A model generated the notes under the pieces. It was not told the DNA's origin and did not search any database. It saw only the letters and a program-made list of their open reading frames with translations. DNA of 64,000 nt, from NCBI GenBank assembly GCA_963734435.1, contig CAVTHA010000003.1:310001-374000 (forward strand). Direction: 5' to 3'. The translations under genes and the position numbers were made by a program. This document shows, in pieces, positions 29,319-38,414 of this stretch. Numbering within the stretch: position 1 is the first letter of the stretch; every line of letters begins with the position of its first letter. The DNA is from Bog-756 sp963734435. Lineage in GTDB: Bacteria; Actinomycetota; Acidimicrobiia; Acidimicrobiales; RAAP-2.

Positions 29319-30659
29319 ATGCGATCGATAGGGGAGGGCGTGGCGGAGCCAAAACTGCAGCGAGAGGACCTCGTTTCGTCTCATTTCGGGCAGTGGCTGG
29401 CCGTCATCGCGGCCGCGGGACTTGGACTACGCATCCTCGTTCTGGTCCTGTCGCACGGCGAGCGCGTTACTGGCGACGGTTACGAATGGAGCCGGCAGGG
29501 AAACCTGAACGCCGCGGGGCACTGGTTCGTGAGCGGGTTCACTGGGACTGGTGCTGATGCGTTGCGTCCCCCGATGTGGGCGTTGGTGCTCACCGTCTGG
29601 GCCTGGCTGGGTCAGCACGATTGGTTTCATCAGCAGATCTTGTCGGGCTTGATCGGCACCGCCACCGTAGCAATGATCGGACTGACTGGGCGCCGACTGG
29701 CTGGCAACCGCGCTGGGCTTCTAGCTGCAGCTATTGCCGCCGTCTATCCCGGGCTTTGGATCTACGAACGAGCGCTGCTCTCGGAGGTTCTCCTCCTGCT
29801 CGGAGTCGCCGTCATGCTGTGGCTTGCTTACCGGTTCCGCGAGCAGCCGTCAGGAAGCCGGTCGGCGGTCCTCGGAGGCATGTGCGGCCTACTGGCGCTC
29901 ATCCGATCCGAGCAGATCTTGCTCTTGCTCCTGGTGATCCCGCTGATCGCCGCGGTAAAGGTGGTGGACCGGCGGCGGCGTTTAGCGTGGATCGGTCTGG
30001 CGATCGTGACCATGTTGGTGGTGATTGCACCGTGGACAATCTTCAACCTCGGTCGCTTCCAACGTCCCGTTCTCCTGTCAAATGGGTTCGGTGCTGCGGC
30101 GGCGGCTGGCAACTGCCAGCTCACTTACTTCGGTCCAGAGATTGGCTATGGCGACCTACGATGCGTGCCGGTCTACGTGAAGGGGGATCAATCCGTACAG
30201 GACGGCGAAGACGTCCACACCGCCCTGAGCTATGCCGAGAACCATTTGAGCAGAGTGCCCCTGGTACTCTTCGCTCGGGAGGGGCGTACGTTTGGATTTT
30301 GGAACCCCTTCCAGCAAACGACTATCGATGCGAACTTCATGGGCACATGGGTCGGAGTGACCCGGCTCGGCATGATCAGCTACTGGCTGCTGCTGATCCC
30401 TGCAGTAGCTGGTGGGGTCATTCTCCGTCGACGGAGGGTGCCCATCTATCCGCTGCTGGCCATCGTCGCCACCGCCGTCATCACCGTTCTGCCAACCATC
30501 GGTGACGTTCGGTACCGGGCTGGAGCAGAGGTCCCTCTGGTGCTGTTGGCAGCGGTGGCGGTCAATGCCGTTCTGCCCGGCGCAAGAGCTTCTCTGTCCT
30601 CCGAACGAGCTCGCCACGCCGAGGACGACCAGCCGGAGCTCGCTGCTGCTGACGTGTAG
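29319..30659 (+). CDS. GT39-like polytopic glycosyltransferase
   Basis: A 446-residue protein of the PMT/GT39-like (PMT_2) group with about ten helices. The first outer loop has the acidic GDGYEWSRQGNLNAAGHWFV, followed by RPPMWALVLTVWAWLG (the PP motif before helix 2) and IYERALLSEVLLLLGVAVML. These are typical of enzymes that use polyprenyl-phosphate sugars at the outer face of the membrane. The start ATG 29319 has GAAGG about 4 bases before it; GTG 29340 is an alternative. The protein at 49153-50502 is a paralog sharing SE(V/T)L...(M/L)WMAYRF-type sequence. It stands upstream of the GT2 and heptose operon on the same strand. Confidence 0.82.
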   Translation: MRSIGEGVAEPKLQREDLVSSHFGQWLAVIAAAGLGLRILVLVLSHGERVTGDGYEWSRQGNLNAAGHWFVSGFTGTGADALRPPMWALVLTVWAWLGQHDWFHQQILSGLIGTATVAMIGLTGRRLAGNRAGLLAAAIAAVYPGLWIYERALLSEVLLLLGVAVMLWLAYRFREQPSGSRSAVLGGMCGLLALIRSEQILLLLLVIPLIAAVKVVDRRRRLAWIGLAIVTMLVVIAPWTIFNLGRFQRPVLLSNGFGAAAAAGNCQLTYFGPEIGYGDLRCVPVYVKGDQSVQDGEDVHTALSYAENHLSRVPLVLFAREGRTFGFWNPFQQTTIDANFMGTWVGVTRLGMISYWLLLIPAVAGGVILRRRRVPIYPLLAIVATAVITVLPTIGDVRYRAGAEVPLVLLAAVAVNAVLPGARASLSSERARHAEDDQPELAAADV

Positions 30660-30845
30660 TCGACGACCTACAGTCTGAGGTCTGGTGACCGTGGGATAGC
30701 AACGGGTAGGCTTGACCGTCGACGATATGGGACGCATCCGCCTTGGGCGATAAACGCGTCCTCGCTGGGGCGACGCCTCGACATTTGTGGCTAAAATGCT
30801 CGGACACTTCACCGTGTCATCGAGCGGACAATGGGGGGATGAGCC

Positions 30846-32153
30846 GTGGGGGGACTGGTCAGGGGTGCGCAATTGTCGAAGATCGATCCAGGTACCAGTC
30901 ACAACGGGAAGAGCTGGCCTGACCGCGGCGCGGATCCAGAGGTAACCCTCTTCGTTCCGGACGACGACATTGCCGACCCCGAGTTGTCGATCGTCGTCCC
31001 CGCCGTGAACGAAGAGCTGACCATCTCTGAGTTCGTCGCCTGGTGCCGGCAAGGTCTCGAGGCTGCGCAAGTGCGCGGCGAGGTGCTTATCGTCGATAGC
31101 TCGACCGACCGTACCGCCGATTTAGCTCTGGCCGCAGGGGCTCGGGTCCTGAAGACGCCGAAACGGGGTCTGGGACGGGCCTACATCGACTCCGGTGCCT
31201 ACATTCGTGGACGGTACGTGCTCATGGGGGATGCGGACTGCACGTATGACTTTCGGAACCTGGCCCCATTCGTGGAGAAGCTCCGAGAGGGCTACGAATT
31301 CGCCATGGGTTCACGCTGGCTTGGCACCATCGAGGATGGATCCATGCCGGCGCTGCACCGCTATCTCGGCACCCCGATCACCACGTGGCTGCTGAATCGC
31401 CTGTACGGGAGCCGGTTCACGGACATCCATTGCGGCATGCGGTGCATCAGTGCTGAAGCGTTGCAGCAGATGGGATTGGCGTCCCAGTCATGGGAGTACG
31501 CCTCGGAAATGGTCCTGAAGTCGGTGCTGATGGAGCTCAAGACGACCGAGGTTCCGGTCACCTTCTACCGGGATCGCGACGGTCGGGTATCCCACCACAA
31601 ACGGGCTGGTTGGTTCTCCCCGTTCTTGGCCGCATGGATCAATCTCCGGATCATGTTCGTCTTCCGGGCCCAATTCTTCTTGCTCAAGCCCGGTCTGGTC
31701 TTGTTCCCATTAGGGTTGCTGCTGACGCTACCGTTGAGCTTCGGGTCCATCTCGATCGGCTCCTACACGTTCAGCCTGTATTGGCAGCTACTGGGGGTCA
31801 CGCTGGCCGTGCTCGGGCTGCAGAGTTTGTTCTCGGGAGTCCTGGCGCAGGTGATGGTCGACTACTCAGGAAGGTCACGTGCCCGCTGGAAGGCCACGTT
31901 CCGCTACACCCGGACCGTCCTATGCGCCTTTGTTCTGTTCCTCATCGGGCTGGGCCTGCTCTGCGCCCTCGCCGTCGAATATTTGGTTCTCGGCCACAAA
32001 TTGCCCGGACCGTCATCGGCCGTCGACCATATGGCGGTGACCGGCTTCTTGTTCGTGATCGCTGGCTTCTCCACGTTCTGCTTCACCTTGCTGCTCCACG
32101 CCACCGGCGTGAGGTACGGCCGCCGTAGGGCGCTCCGCGACAACCGTGGCTGA
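30846..32153 (+). CDS. GT2 glycosyltransferase with C-terminal membrane helices
   Basis: A 435-residue polyprenyl-phosphate glycosyltransferase-like enzyme. The GT2 domain spans about 45-270, with LSIVVPAVNEELTI, LIVDSSTDRTAD, the metal-binding DAD at 129-131 (GDADCTYDF), MGSRWLG and DIHCGMRCISAEAL. Four hydrophobic segments follow (from about 285 to 430), as in membrane-bound relatives of DPM1. It probably puts a sugar on a polyprenyl phosphate at the inner face. The last 8 bases overlap the GTG start of the SIS gene (32146), so it heads the heptose operon. Family is firm, donor sugar unknown; activated heptose is one option. Confidence 0.88.
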   Translation: MGGLVRGAQLSKIDPGTSHNGKSWPDRGADPEVTLFVPDDDIADPELSIVVPAVNEELTISEFVAWCRQGLEAAQVRGEVLIVDSSTDRTADLALAAGARVLKTPKRGLGRAYIDSGAYIRGRYVLMGDADCTYDFRNLAPFVEKLREGYEFAMGSRWLGTIEDGSMPALHRYLGTPITTWLLNRLYGSRFTDIHCGMRCISAEALQQMGLASQSWEYASEMVLKSVLMELKTTEVPVTFYRDRDGRVSHHKRAGWFSPFLAAWINLRIMFVFRAQFFLLKPGLVLFPLGLLLTLPLSFGSISIGSYTFSLYWQLLGVTLAVLGLQSLFSGVLAQVMVDYSGRSRARWKATFRYTRTVLCAFVLFLIGLGLLCALAVEYLVLGHKLPGPSSAVDHMAVTGFLFVIAGFSTFCFTLLLHATGVRYGRRRALRDNRG

Positions 32154-32785
32154 CACGGCAGGTGTGCCGTCCGTTCCCGTGAGCTTCGCAGGAACATTTG
32201 TGGAGGAAGCGATCGCTGTCCTGCGGGGTGTTGATCCGTTGGCGATCGAGGCGTGCGCGGTCGGATTGGCCGATGTGCGTGGCCGGGGCGGCCGGCTGTT
32301 CGTCCTGGGGGTCGGTGGCTCGGCCGGCCACGCCTCGCATGCCGTCAACGACTTCCGCAAGCTGTGCGACTTCGAGGCCTATGCACCGACGGACAACGTG
32401 TCGCGAGCTCACGGCTCGGATCAACGACGAGGGCTGGGACACTACGTTCGAGGAATGGCTGCGAGGCTCGCGGCTCGACCACCGCGACGGCCTGCTCGTG
32501 TTCTCGGTCGGAGGGGGAGACCAGGCGCGGGGCGTCTCGGCCAACCTGGTGGCGGCCCTCGAGCTCGCCGTCGAGCGAGCGGCGTCGATCTTCGGCATCG
32601 TGGGCCGCGACGGCGGGTTCACCGCCAAGGTCGCCAACGCCTGCGTGGTCATCCCGCCGTTGTATCCCGAGCGGGTCACGCCCCACACCGAAGGGTTGTG
32701 CGCGGTGATCTGGCACTCCTCGTGAGCCATCCCGCCCTGGCGCAGCAACCCGACCAAGTGGGAGACGGTCATTGAGCACCGGTGA
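32146..32785 (+). CDS. gmhA: Sedoheptulose-7-phosphate isomerase-like SIS protein, frameshifted as read
   Basis: A phosphosugar isomerase of the SIS fold, about 212 residues when repaired. GGRLFVLGVGGSAGHASHAVNDFRK gives the sugar-phosphate loop (GxGGSAGHAxH) of the GmhA type that turns sedoheptulose 7-phosphate into a heptose 7-phosphate. The frame changes near 32402 (to ELTARINDEGWDTTFEEWL), near 32713 (to LVSHPALAQQP) and near 32751; VTPHTEGLCAVIWH carries the conserved C-terminal His/Glu block. The GTG start overlaps the preceding GT2 gene. The stop TGA (32783-32785) overlaps the next start as GTGA. Assignment to GmhA rests on motif and neighbours. Confidence 0.75.
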
Positions 32786-33778
32786 ACGATCGGCGCGATC
32801 CGCCTTCCGGGTGCTGCATCGTCGGCGGGGCCGGCTTCATCGGGAGCCACTTCGTCGACCGTCTGCTGGCCGAGCCGACCACGTGAATCGGTGACGGTGT
32901 TCGACAATTTCTCCTCGGGCCGGCAGTGGCACCTCGAGCACCACACGCCGACGACGCCCGCCTGCAGGTCGTCGAGGCGGACGTCGCGACGCTCGACCGA
33001 TCTGGTCGACGCCATGGCGGGCAGCGACACCGTGATCCACCTGGCGTCGAATCCCGACATCGCCCGGGCGGTCACCGAGCCTGCCGTCGACTTCGACCAG
33101 GGGACGGTGCTCACCCACCACGTGGTCGAGGCGATGCGGCTGTCAGGTGCGCACCGCATCCTGTACGCGTCGGGCAGCGGCGTCTACGGCGACCTCGGTG
33201 AGATCGAGGCCGACGAGGACCACGGCCCGCTCATCCCGATCTCGACCTACGGGGCCAGCAAGCTGGCCGGGGAGGCGCTCATCGCCTCGTACTGCTTCAT
33301 GTTCGACCTGCAGCGCCTGTGTGTTCCGCTTCGGCAACGTGGTCGGGCCCCGCCAGACCCACGGAGTGGGCTTCGACTTCGTCCGCTCGGCTGCTCGAGG
33401 ACCCGACCGAGCTCCACATCCTCGGGAGACGGCAAGCCAGAGCAAGTCCTACGTGCACGTGACCGACATCGTCGACGCCGTCCTCCTGGCCGCACGATCG
33501 GCGACCGAGGCCGTTTGCCATCTTCAACGTCGCCACCGGTGACTACATCACCGTGCGCGAGATCGCCGAGCTCGCCGTCGAGGTCCTCGGTCTGCGGGAC
33601 GCACCGAGTTCGCACTTCGCCGGCGGCGACCGTGGCTGGAAGGGCGACGTCCCGGTGGTGCGGATCAACACCGATCGGATCCGCGCGCCTGGGTTGGGCC
33701 AACGCCATGTCGTCACGCCAGGCGCTGGCGCGTCGCTTCGCTCGCATCGATGGTGCGACGCCAGGTCGGGACGCCTGA
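32782..33778 (+). CDS. NAD-dependent sugar-nucleotide epimerase/dehydratase, frameshifted as read
   Basis: An extended SDR enzyme of about 330 residues. The Rossmann loop VGGAGFIGSHFVDRLL (GxxGxxG) is at the start. VTVFDNFSSGRQWHLEHH, LQVVEADVATLD, VIHLASNPDIARAVTEP, the catalytic YGASK, RFGNVVGPRQTHGVGFDFVR and KSYVHVTDIVDAVLLA follow in order, in more than one frame; at least five one-base changes lie between 32880 and 33690. The family acts on nucleotide sugars; here it may epimerise or reduce a nucleotide heptose, as GmeR/GMH dehydratase-type enzymes do in other heptose loci, but the reaction is not certain. GTG start overlaps the SIS gene stop; next gene starts 2 bases after the stop. 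Confidence 0.75.
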
Positions 33779-33780
33779 CG

Positions 33781-34321
33781 ATGACCGCAGCCTGCGCCCC
33801 GCCGGCCGGCGCCGTGTTCCTCGACCGCGACGGTGTGCTCAACGAGGCCGTGGTGCGCGACGGCACGCCCTTACCCCCCGCTTCGCCCGACGAGGTGGTC
33901 GTGCCCCGGGCATGGCCGAGGCCTGTCCGCCGGCTGCGCGCCGCGGCTTGGTCCTCGTCGTGGTGACCAACCAACCCGACGTGGCCCGCGGGCGCCAGAG
34001 CGCGCAGCGGCGTGGCGGCCATCAATCGGTGCTGCGCGCGGCAGGTCGACCGTCGACGCCGTCTACGTGTGCCCCCACGACGACCGCCGACGGCTGCGCG
34101 TGTCGCAAGCCCGAAGCCCGGCATGCTCCTCGCCGCCGCCCGGGACCTCAACCTCGACCTCTAGCCAGAGCTTTATGGTCGGGGACCGGTGGCGCGACAT
34201 CGCCGCTGGTCAGGGGGCCGGTTGCCGCACCGTGTATATTGACACGGCTATCAGGAACGCGGGGGCGACGACGCCCGACCACGTGGTGGGCACCCGGTCG
34301 AGGCGCTCGAGTGGATCCTGA
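33781..34321 (+). CDS. gmhB: D-glycero-D-manno-heptose-1,7-bisphosphate phosphatase-like HAD protein, frameshifted as read
   Basis: A HAD-family phosphatase. VFLDRDGVLNEAVVRDG provides the nucleophile and acid (D15 and D17). VVVTNQPDVARG is HAD motif 2 in the GmhB form; CPHDD..CACRKPKPGM (in the repaired frame) is the Cys-rich zinc loop and lysine motif of GmhB, and SFMVGDRWRDIAAGQGAGC is motif 4. It removes the 7-phosphate from heptose 1,7-bisphosphate before nucleotide activation. Frameshifts near 33905, 34010-34060 and 34110 break the read; the true C-terminus is uncertain. It follows the epimerase by two bases and precedes the transaldolase. Confidence 0.8.
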
Positions 34322-34355
34322 CAGCTGGATTGGGAGGAGGGGGGGAGCGTGTCCG

Positions 34356-35074
34356 ATGCAACTTCCCTACGGCATCAAGATCTTCGCCGACGGGGCTGAC
34401 CTCGAGGCCATCCTCGAGCTGAGCCGGAACCCGACTCATCTCGGGCTTCACGACCAACCCGACGTTGATGCGGAAGGTCGGGCGTCGAGGACTATCCGGG
34501 CTTCGCCCGCAAGGTCCTCGAGACACGTCACCGACCGGCCCATCTCCTTCGAGGTGCTGTGCGACGACTTCGACGAGATGCGGGCCCAGGCGCACCGCAT
34601 CGCGCTCGTGGGGCCCCAACGTCTTCGTCAAGATCCCCGTCACCAACACGCGCGGCGAGAGCGCCGCCTCGCTCATCGCGGAGCTGTCGGCCGATGGACT
34701 GCACCTCAACGTGACCGCCCTCTTGTCGCTCGACCAGGTGCGCACCGTCGTCGCCGTCGCTCGCCGGACTCGCCGGTGCGGTGGTGTCGGTGTTCGCGGG
34801 CCGCATCGCCGACACCGGCCGCGACCCCGTGCCCATCATGACCGAGGCCGTCGACGCTCCTGGCTCCGCATCCCGCGCCTCGAGCTGCTGTGGGCGAGCC
34901 CTCGCGAGGTCCTCAACGTGGCGCAGGCCGCCTCGGTGGGCTGTCACATCATCACCGTGACCCACGATCTCCTGGCGAAGCTCCCGGGCCTCGGACGCGG
35001 GCCTCGAGGACGTGTCGCTCGACACGGTCCGCATGTTCCACGACGACGCCCTAGCCTCGGGCTTCGTGCTTTGA
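34356..35074 (+). CDS. Transaldolase family protein, frameshifted as read
   Basis: About 240 residues after repair. It starts MQLPYGIKIFADGADLEAILEL after a GGGAGG-type ribosome-binding site. The family blocks FTTNPTLMRKVG, RPISFEVLCDDFDEM, WGPNVFVKIPVTN (with the Schiff-base lysine in VKIPVTN), LNVTALLSLDQV, VSVFAGRIADTGRDP and LLWASPREVLNV are all present across frames, with at least six one-base breaks. Transaldolases move a three-carbon unit between sugar phosphates, and sedoheptulose 7-phosphate is one partner. In this operon it could supply or tune the sedoheptulose 7-phosphate pool for GmhA (inference). End DDALASGFVL. Confidence 0.82.
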
Positions 35075-35087
35075 GCCGCCGACATCC

Positions 35088-35894
35088 GTGACCGTCCGCC
35101 GACGAGTCCGGCGGGCCACGACGAGTGGGACCGGCACTGGGCACGTACGGCGAGCCGGCGGAGGGCAACCCGGCCAACGCCTACCGCACCGCTTGATCCT
35201 GGAGCTCCTGGGGCCCGCGGCGCCGGGGATACCATCCTTGATATCGGATCGGGCCAGGGCGAGCTCGCGCTGCTCTGGCCCAGACCTTCCCCGGCCGACG
35301 GTGCGCGGGGTCGAGTACAGCGCCGAAGGGGTGCACCGGGCCCACGAGGCGGCCGCGGCCGCTGGGCTGGTCCGCGGAGTTCGCCCAGCGGGACCTCCTG
35401 AGCTCCGCCGAGCTGACCCGACGAGCTGCGGGCACGGGCCACGGTGCGCGGTCTGCTCGGAGGTACTCGAGCACGTCGACGACCCCGACGGTGCTCCTGC
35501 GCAATGCCTCCGACTACCTGGCCCCGGGGTGCCGGCTCGTCGTCACCGTCCCCGGCGGCCCTCGCTCGGCGTTCGACCGCCACATCGGCCACCGCCGGCA
35601 TTTCACCCCGGCCGAGCTGCGTGCGGCTCCTGGAGGCTGGCGGCTTCGACGCAGGTGACAGTCCAGCGGGCCGGGTTCCCGTTCTTCAACCTCTACCGGC
35701 TGGCCGTCATCCCCCGGGGGAAGCGCCTGATCGCCGATCTCGAAGACGTCGGTGAGCCGACGACTCGACGGCGGGGCCTCGGGGACCGCACTGCGGTTCT
35801 TCGACCGGGCCTTCCGCTTCAACCTGGCCTCGTCGCCCTTCGGTTGGCAGATGGTGGCCGTCGCCCGTCTGGCGCGGGTCGGTTCGGGCCGTGA
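35088..35894 (+). CDS. SAM-dependent methyltransferase, frameshifted as read
   Basis: A class I methyltransferase of about 265 residues. ILDIGSGQGELALLLAQ, in the repaired frame, is the AdoMet loop; GVEYSAEGVHRAHEAAAAAG follows, and VCSEVLEHVDDP is motif 4. Then come RLVVTVPGGPRSAFDRHIGHRRHFTPAELRALLEAGGF and the C-terminal PFFNLYRLAVIPRGKRLI. Breaks occur near 35200-35240, 35280, 35370, 35440, 35490 and later. The GTG at 35088 is the likely start. The stop overlaps the GTG of the kinase gene. Probably methylates a sugar or lipid intermediate of the same pathway; acceptor not known. Confidence 0.75.
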   Translation: MTVRRRVRRATTSGTGTGHVRRAGGGQPGQRLPHRLILELLGPAAPGIPSLISDRARASSRCSGPDLPRPTVRGVEYSAEGVHRAHEAAAAAGLVRGVRPAGPPELRRADPTSCGHGPRCAVCSEVLEHVDDPDGAPAQCLRLPGPGVPARRHRPRRPSLGVRPPHRPPPAFHPGRAACGSWRLAASTQVTVQRAGFPFFNLYRLAVIPRGKRLIADLEDVGEPTTRRRGLGDRTAVLRPGLPLQPGLVALRLADGGRRPSGAGRFGP

Positions 35895-36872
35895 TCATCT
35901 CCCGCACCCCCCTGCGCATCACCCTGGGCGGGGGAGGCACCGACCTGCCCTCGTACTACGAGCAACTTCGGGGGGCTGGTGCTCTCGGCAGCGATCAACC
36001 GCTACGTCTTCATCGCCATCAATCGCACGTTCAGCGACGACTACTTCCTCAAGTACTCGGAGCTCGAGCGGGTGCAGACGTCGACGACATCGAGCACCCC
36101 ATCATCCGCGAGGCACTGCGACTGCACCCCATCGGGCCCTCGATCGAGCTGGTCAGTGTGGCCGACATCCCGGCCGGGACGGGGCTCGGTTCTTCGGGCA
36201 CCTTCACCGTCGGCCTGCTCAAGAGCCTCTACGCCTTCAAGCACCGCATGTGACTGCGGGCAACCTCGCCGACGAGGCGTGCCGTATCGAGATCGACATC
36301 CTCGACCGGCCGGTGGGCAAGCAGGACCAGTACATCGCCGCCTTCGGCGGGCTCGACCGCCTCAGACATCGAGCGGGACGGCAACGTCACGGTGGCGCCC
36401 ATCGCCGTCTCCAACGAGACGCTTGAATGATCTCGAGGAGCACCTGTGCATGTTCTTCACCGGCTACTCGCGCCACGCCGACGAGATCCTCCGGGAACAG
36501 CACGCTCAATCCACAGCCGGCGACGCCGAGATGATCGAGAGTCTCCACCGTGTCAAAGCCATCGGCGAGGCCAGCCTGGAGGCCCTGCAGCAGGGTGATA
36601 CCGCCGCCTTTGCCGCATTGCTGAATGAGCACTGGGAGCACAAGAAGCGCCGATCGGCCACGATGTCCAACCGAGCGATCGACATGTATCACCATGTCGG
36701 CATGGAGAACGGTGCACTCGGTGGCAAGCTCGTCGGCGCGGGGTCGGGAGGGTTCCTGCTCTTCTACGCCAAGGACACCGATCAGCTGCGTCGAGCGTTC
36801 GAATCCGAGGGTCTGACCGAGGTCCGCTTCCAATTCGACCATGACGGTACGGTCGTTCTCGTGCGTGACTGA
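35891..36872 (+). CDS. hddA: GHMP kinase, D-glycero-D-manno-heptose 7-phosphate kinase-like, frameshifted as read
   Basis: About 325 residues. It begins MIISRTPLRITLGGGGTDLPSYYEQ, the exact style of HddA/FkP-type sugar kinases. IPAGTGLGSSGTFTVGLLKSL is the ATP phosphate loop (GLGSS) and KLVGAGSGGFLLFYAKD is GHMP motif 3. Between 35970 and 36420 at least four single-base shifts occur; from about 36420 to the end the frame is clean. The enzyme would phosphorylate the anomeric carbon of heptose 7-phosphate to give the 1,7-bisphosphate used by GmhB. GTG start overlaps the methyltransferase stop (GTGA). Confidence 0.8.
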
Positions 36873-36873
36873 G

Positions 36874-37638
36874 ATGCAGTGCGTTGTGTTGGCCGGAGGC
36901 CTCGGTACCAGGATGCGTCCCGCCACCGATAGCCTGCCGAAGAGTCTCCTCCCCGTTGCGGGGCGACCCTTCGTTGACTGGCAGTTGAGCTGGCTGGCCG
37001 GCGAACAGGTCGATCGGGTCATCTATAGCATCGGCTATCTGGGCAGACCTGGTCCGGCGCCACGTGGGCGATGGCCGTCGCTTCGGGCTGCGAGGTGGAC
37101 TATGTGGACGAGGGTGACCAGCCGCTGGGAACCGCCGGCGCGCTTCCGCCTGGCCACTGACCAGGGGATGCTCGACCCGGTGTTTTTCGTCGTCTACGGT
37201 GACTCGTATCTGCCAATCCGGTTGGTGTCGGTACTGGCGGACTACCAACGCCGGAACGTGCCCGTGCTCATGACGGTGTATCGAGACCCAGGCCGCCTCG
37301 AGTGTCCCAACGTGGTGTTCGAGGACAGCATGGTGAAACGCTACGAGAAAGGGTTGCCCAACCCCCCGCCGGAGATGTGTTATGTCGACTATGGGCTTTC
37401 GGTCTGGCGGCGCGAGGTCATCCAGACCATCGTGCCTTCGGGCGAGACGGTGGACCTGGCCGTCCCCTTCGCCATCCTTAGCAACGCCGGGCAGCTCGCC
37501 GGCTACGAGGCGGACCAGCGGTTCTACGAGGTCGGATCCCCTGACGGACTGCGCGACCTCGAAGCACACCTCCAGTCCGGCAGTGACCTGGCGGACGCTG
37601 GCCAAGCCGATTCCGGAACCGTCGGAATGGCAGACTAA
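36874..37638 (+). CDS. hddC: Heptose-1-phosphate nucleotidyltransferase-like protein
   Basis: The frame is open throughout, 254 residues from ATG 36874 (GTG 36865 is possible). MQCVVLAGGLGTRMRP..LPKSLLPVAGRPFVDWQL is the nucleotide loop of HddC/RfbA-like enzymes, and FFVVYGDSYLPI holds the metal-binding Asp. Between about 37045 and 37150 the residues are nonsense; DLVRRHVGDGRRFGL, VDYVDEGDQPLGTAGAL lie in the other two frames, so three indels cancel out there. The enzyme would make the nucleotide-activated heptose (GDP-linked in characterised HddC pathways). It ends the sugar-activation part of the operon. Confidence 0.8.
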   Translation: MQCVVLAGGLGTRMRPATDSLPKSLLPVAGRPFVDWQLSWLAGEQVDRVIYSIGYLGRPGPAPRGRWPSLRAARWTMWTRVTSRWEPPARFRLATDQGMLDPVFFVVYGDSYLPIRLVSVLADYQRRNVPVLMTVYRDPGRLECPNVVFEDSMVKRYEKGLPNPPPEMCYVDYGLSVWRREVIQTIVPSGETVDLAVPFAILSNAGQLAGYEADQRFYEVGSPDGLRDLEAHLQSGSDLADAGQADSGTVGMAD

Positions 37639-37704
37639 TGGGGGTCCCCAAGGTGTCCTGGCCCAAGGAACGGCCGTGCACTCACCGAGCAACAGTCCGC
37701 CATT

Positions 37705-38334
37705 ATGGCAGACTGGATCAACGAGTTCCTGACCTCGGTCAAACCCTCGCGGTTCGGATGGCTTACGGGCTTCGACCACCGCTTCACCGTCCGATCCCAT
37801 GCCGAGGGACAGCGGACGCTCGAGATCGGAGCAGGGACGGGGACCCATCTGCCGTTCGAACCGACCGGCGACTACGTGGCTCTCGAGGCTTCGCCGGAGC
37901 TCGCGGCCCAAATTCCCCGCCGTGACCGCCTGACGGTCGTCGTCGCCGACTGCGAAGAGCGCCTGCCATGGGACGACGGTTCATTTGATCGAGTACTCGC
38001 CATTCACCTCCTCGAGCACCTCTACAACCTGCCGTCCGCACTGGACGAGGTCGCTCGGGTGCTGCGGCCGGGCGGTGTGTTCTCGGTCGTCATCCCCTGC
38101 GAAGGCGGATGGATCTACTCACTGGGAAGGCACTTCACGACCAAACGGATTTTCGAGAAGCGCTATGGGATGCCCTATGAGTGGATGATTCGGCAAGACC
38201 ACTGCAACTCGGCGCGGGAGGTACTGGCCGAGCTGGGCCGTCGTTTTCGGGTGGGTCGTAGGACCTTCTTCCCCGCTGGTGTTCCCCTATCTGATCTGAA
38301 CCTGATGATCGGCCTCGAGCTGTTTCCGCGTTGA
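37705..38334 (+). CDS. SAM-dependent methyltransferase
   Basis: A 209-residue class I methyltransferase with an unbroken frame. QRTLEIGAGTGTHLPF is the AdoMet loop, YVALEASPELAAQIP the acidic strand 2, and DRVLAIHLLEHLYNLPSALDEVARVLRPGGVFSVVIP covers motifs 4 to 6. A C-terminal extension with RHFTTKRIFEKRYGMPYEWMIRQDHCN is seen in relatives from polysaccharide loci. It is 66 bases after the nucleotidyltransferase on the same strand and probably the last gene of the operon, with a convergent FabH gene beyond. The acceptor is unknown. Confidence 0.85.
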   Translation: MADWINEFLTSVKPSRFGWLTGFDHRFTVRSHAEGQRTLEIGAGTGTHLPFEPTGDYVALEASPELAAQIPRRDRLTVVVADCEERLPWDDGSFDRVLAIHLLEHLYNLPSALDEVARVLRPGGVFSVVIPCEGGWIYSLGRHFTTKRIFEKRYGMPYEWMIRQDHCNSAREVLAELGRRFRVGRRTFFPAGVPLSDLNLMIGLELFPR

Positions 38335-38351
38335 CGGTTCCGTGAGTGCCA

Positions 38352-38379
38352 GCCCGGCTGTGATTCCCGCCGGCCGGGC
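38352..38379. terminator. Possible bidirectional terminator hairpin
   Basis: GCCCGGC (38352-38358) and GCCGGGC (38373-38379) form a 7-bp stem with a 14-base loop in the short gap between convergent genes. No T-run follows, so the call rests on position and stem only. Confidence 0.35.
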
Positions 38380-38414
38380 AGGTTCCTCAGGGGCCGGTCA
38401 AGTGATCGGTGAGC

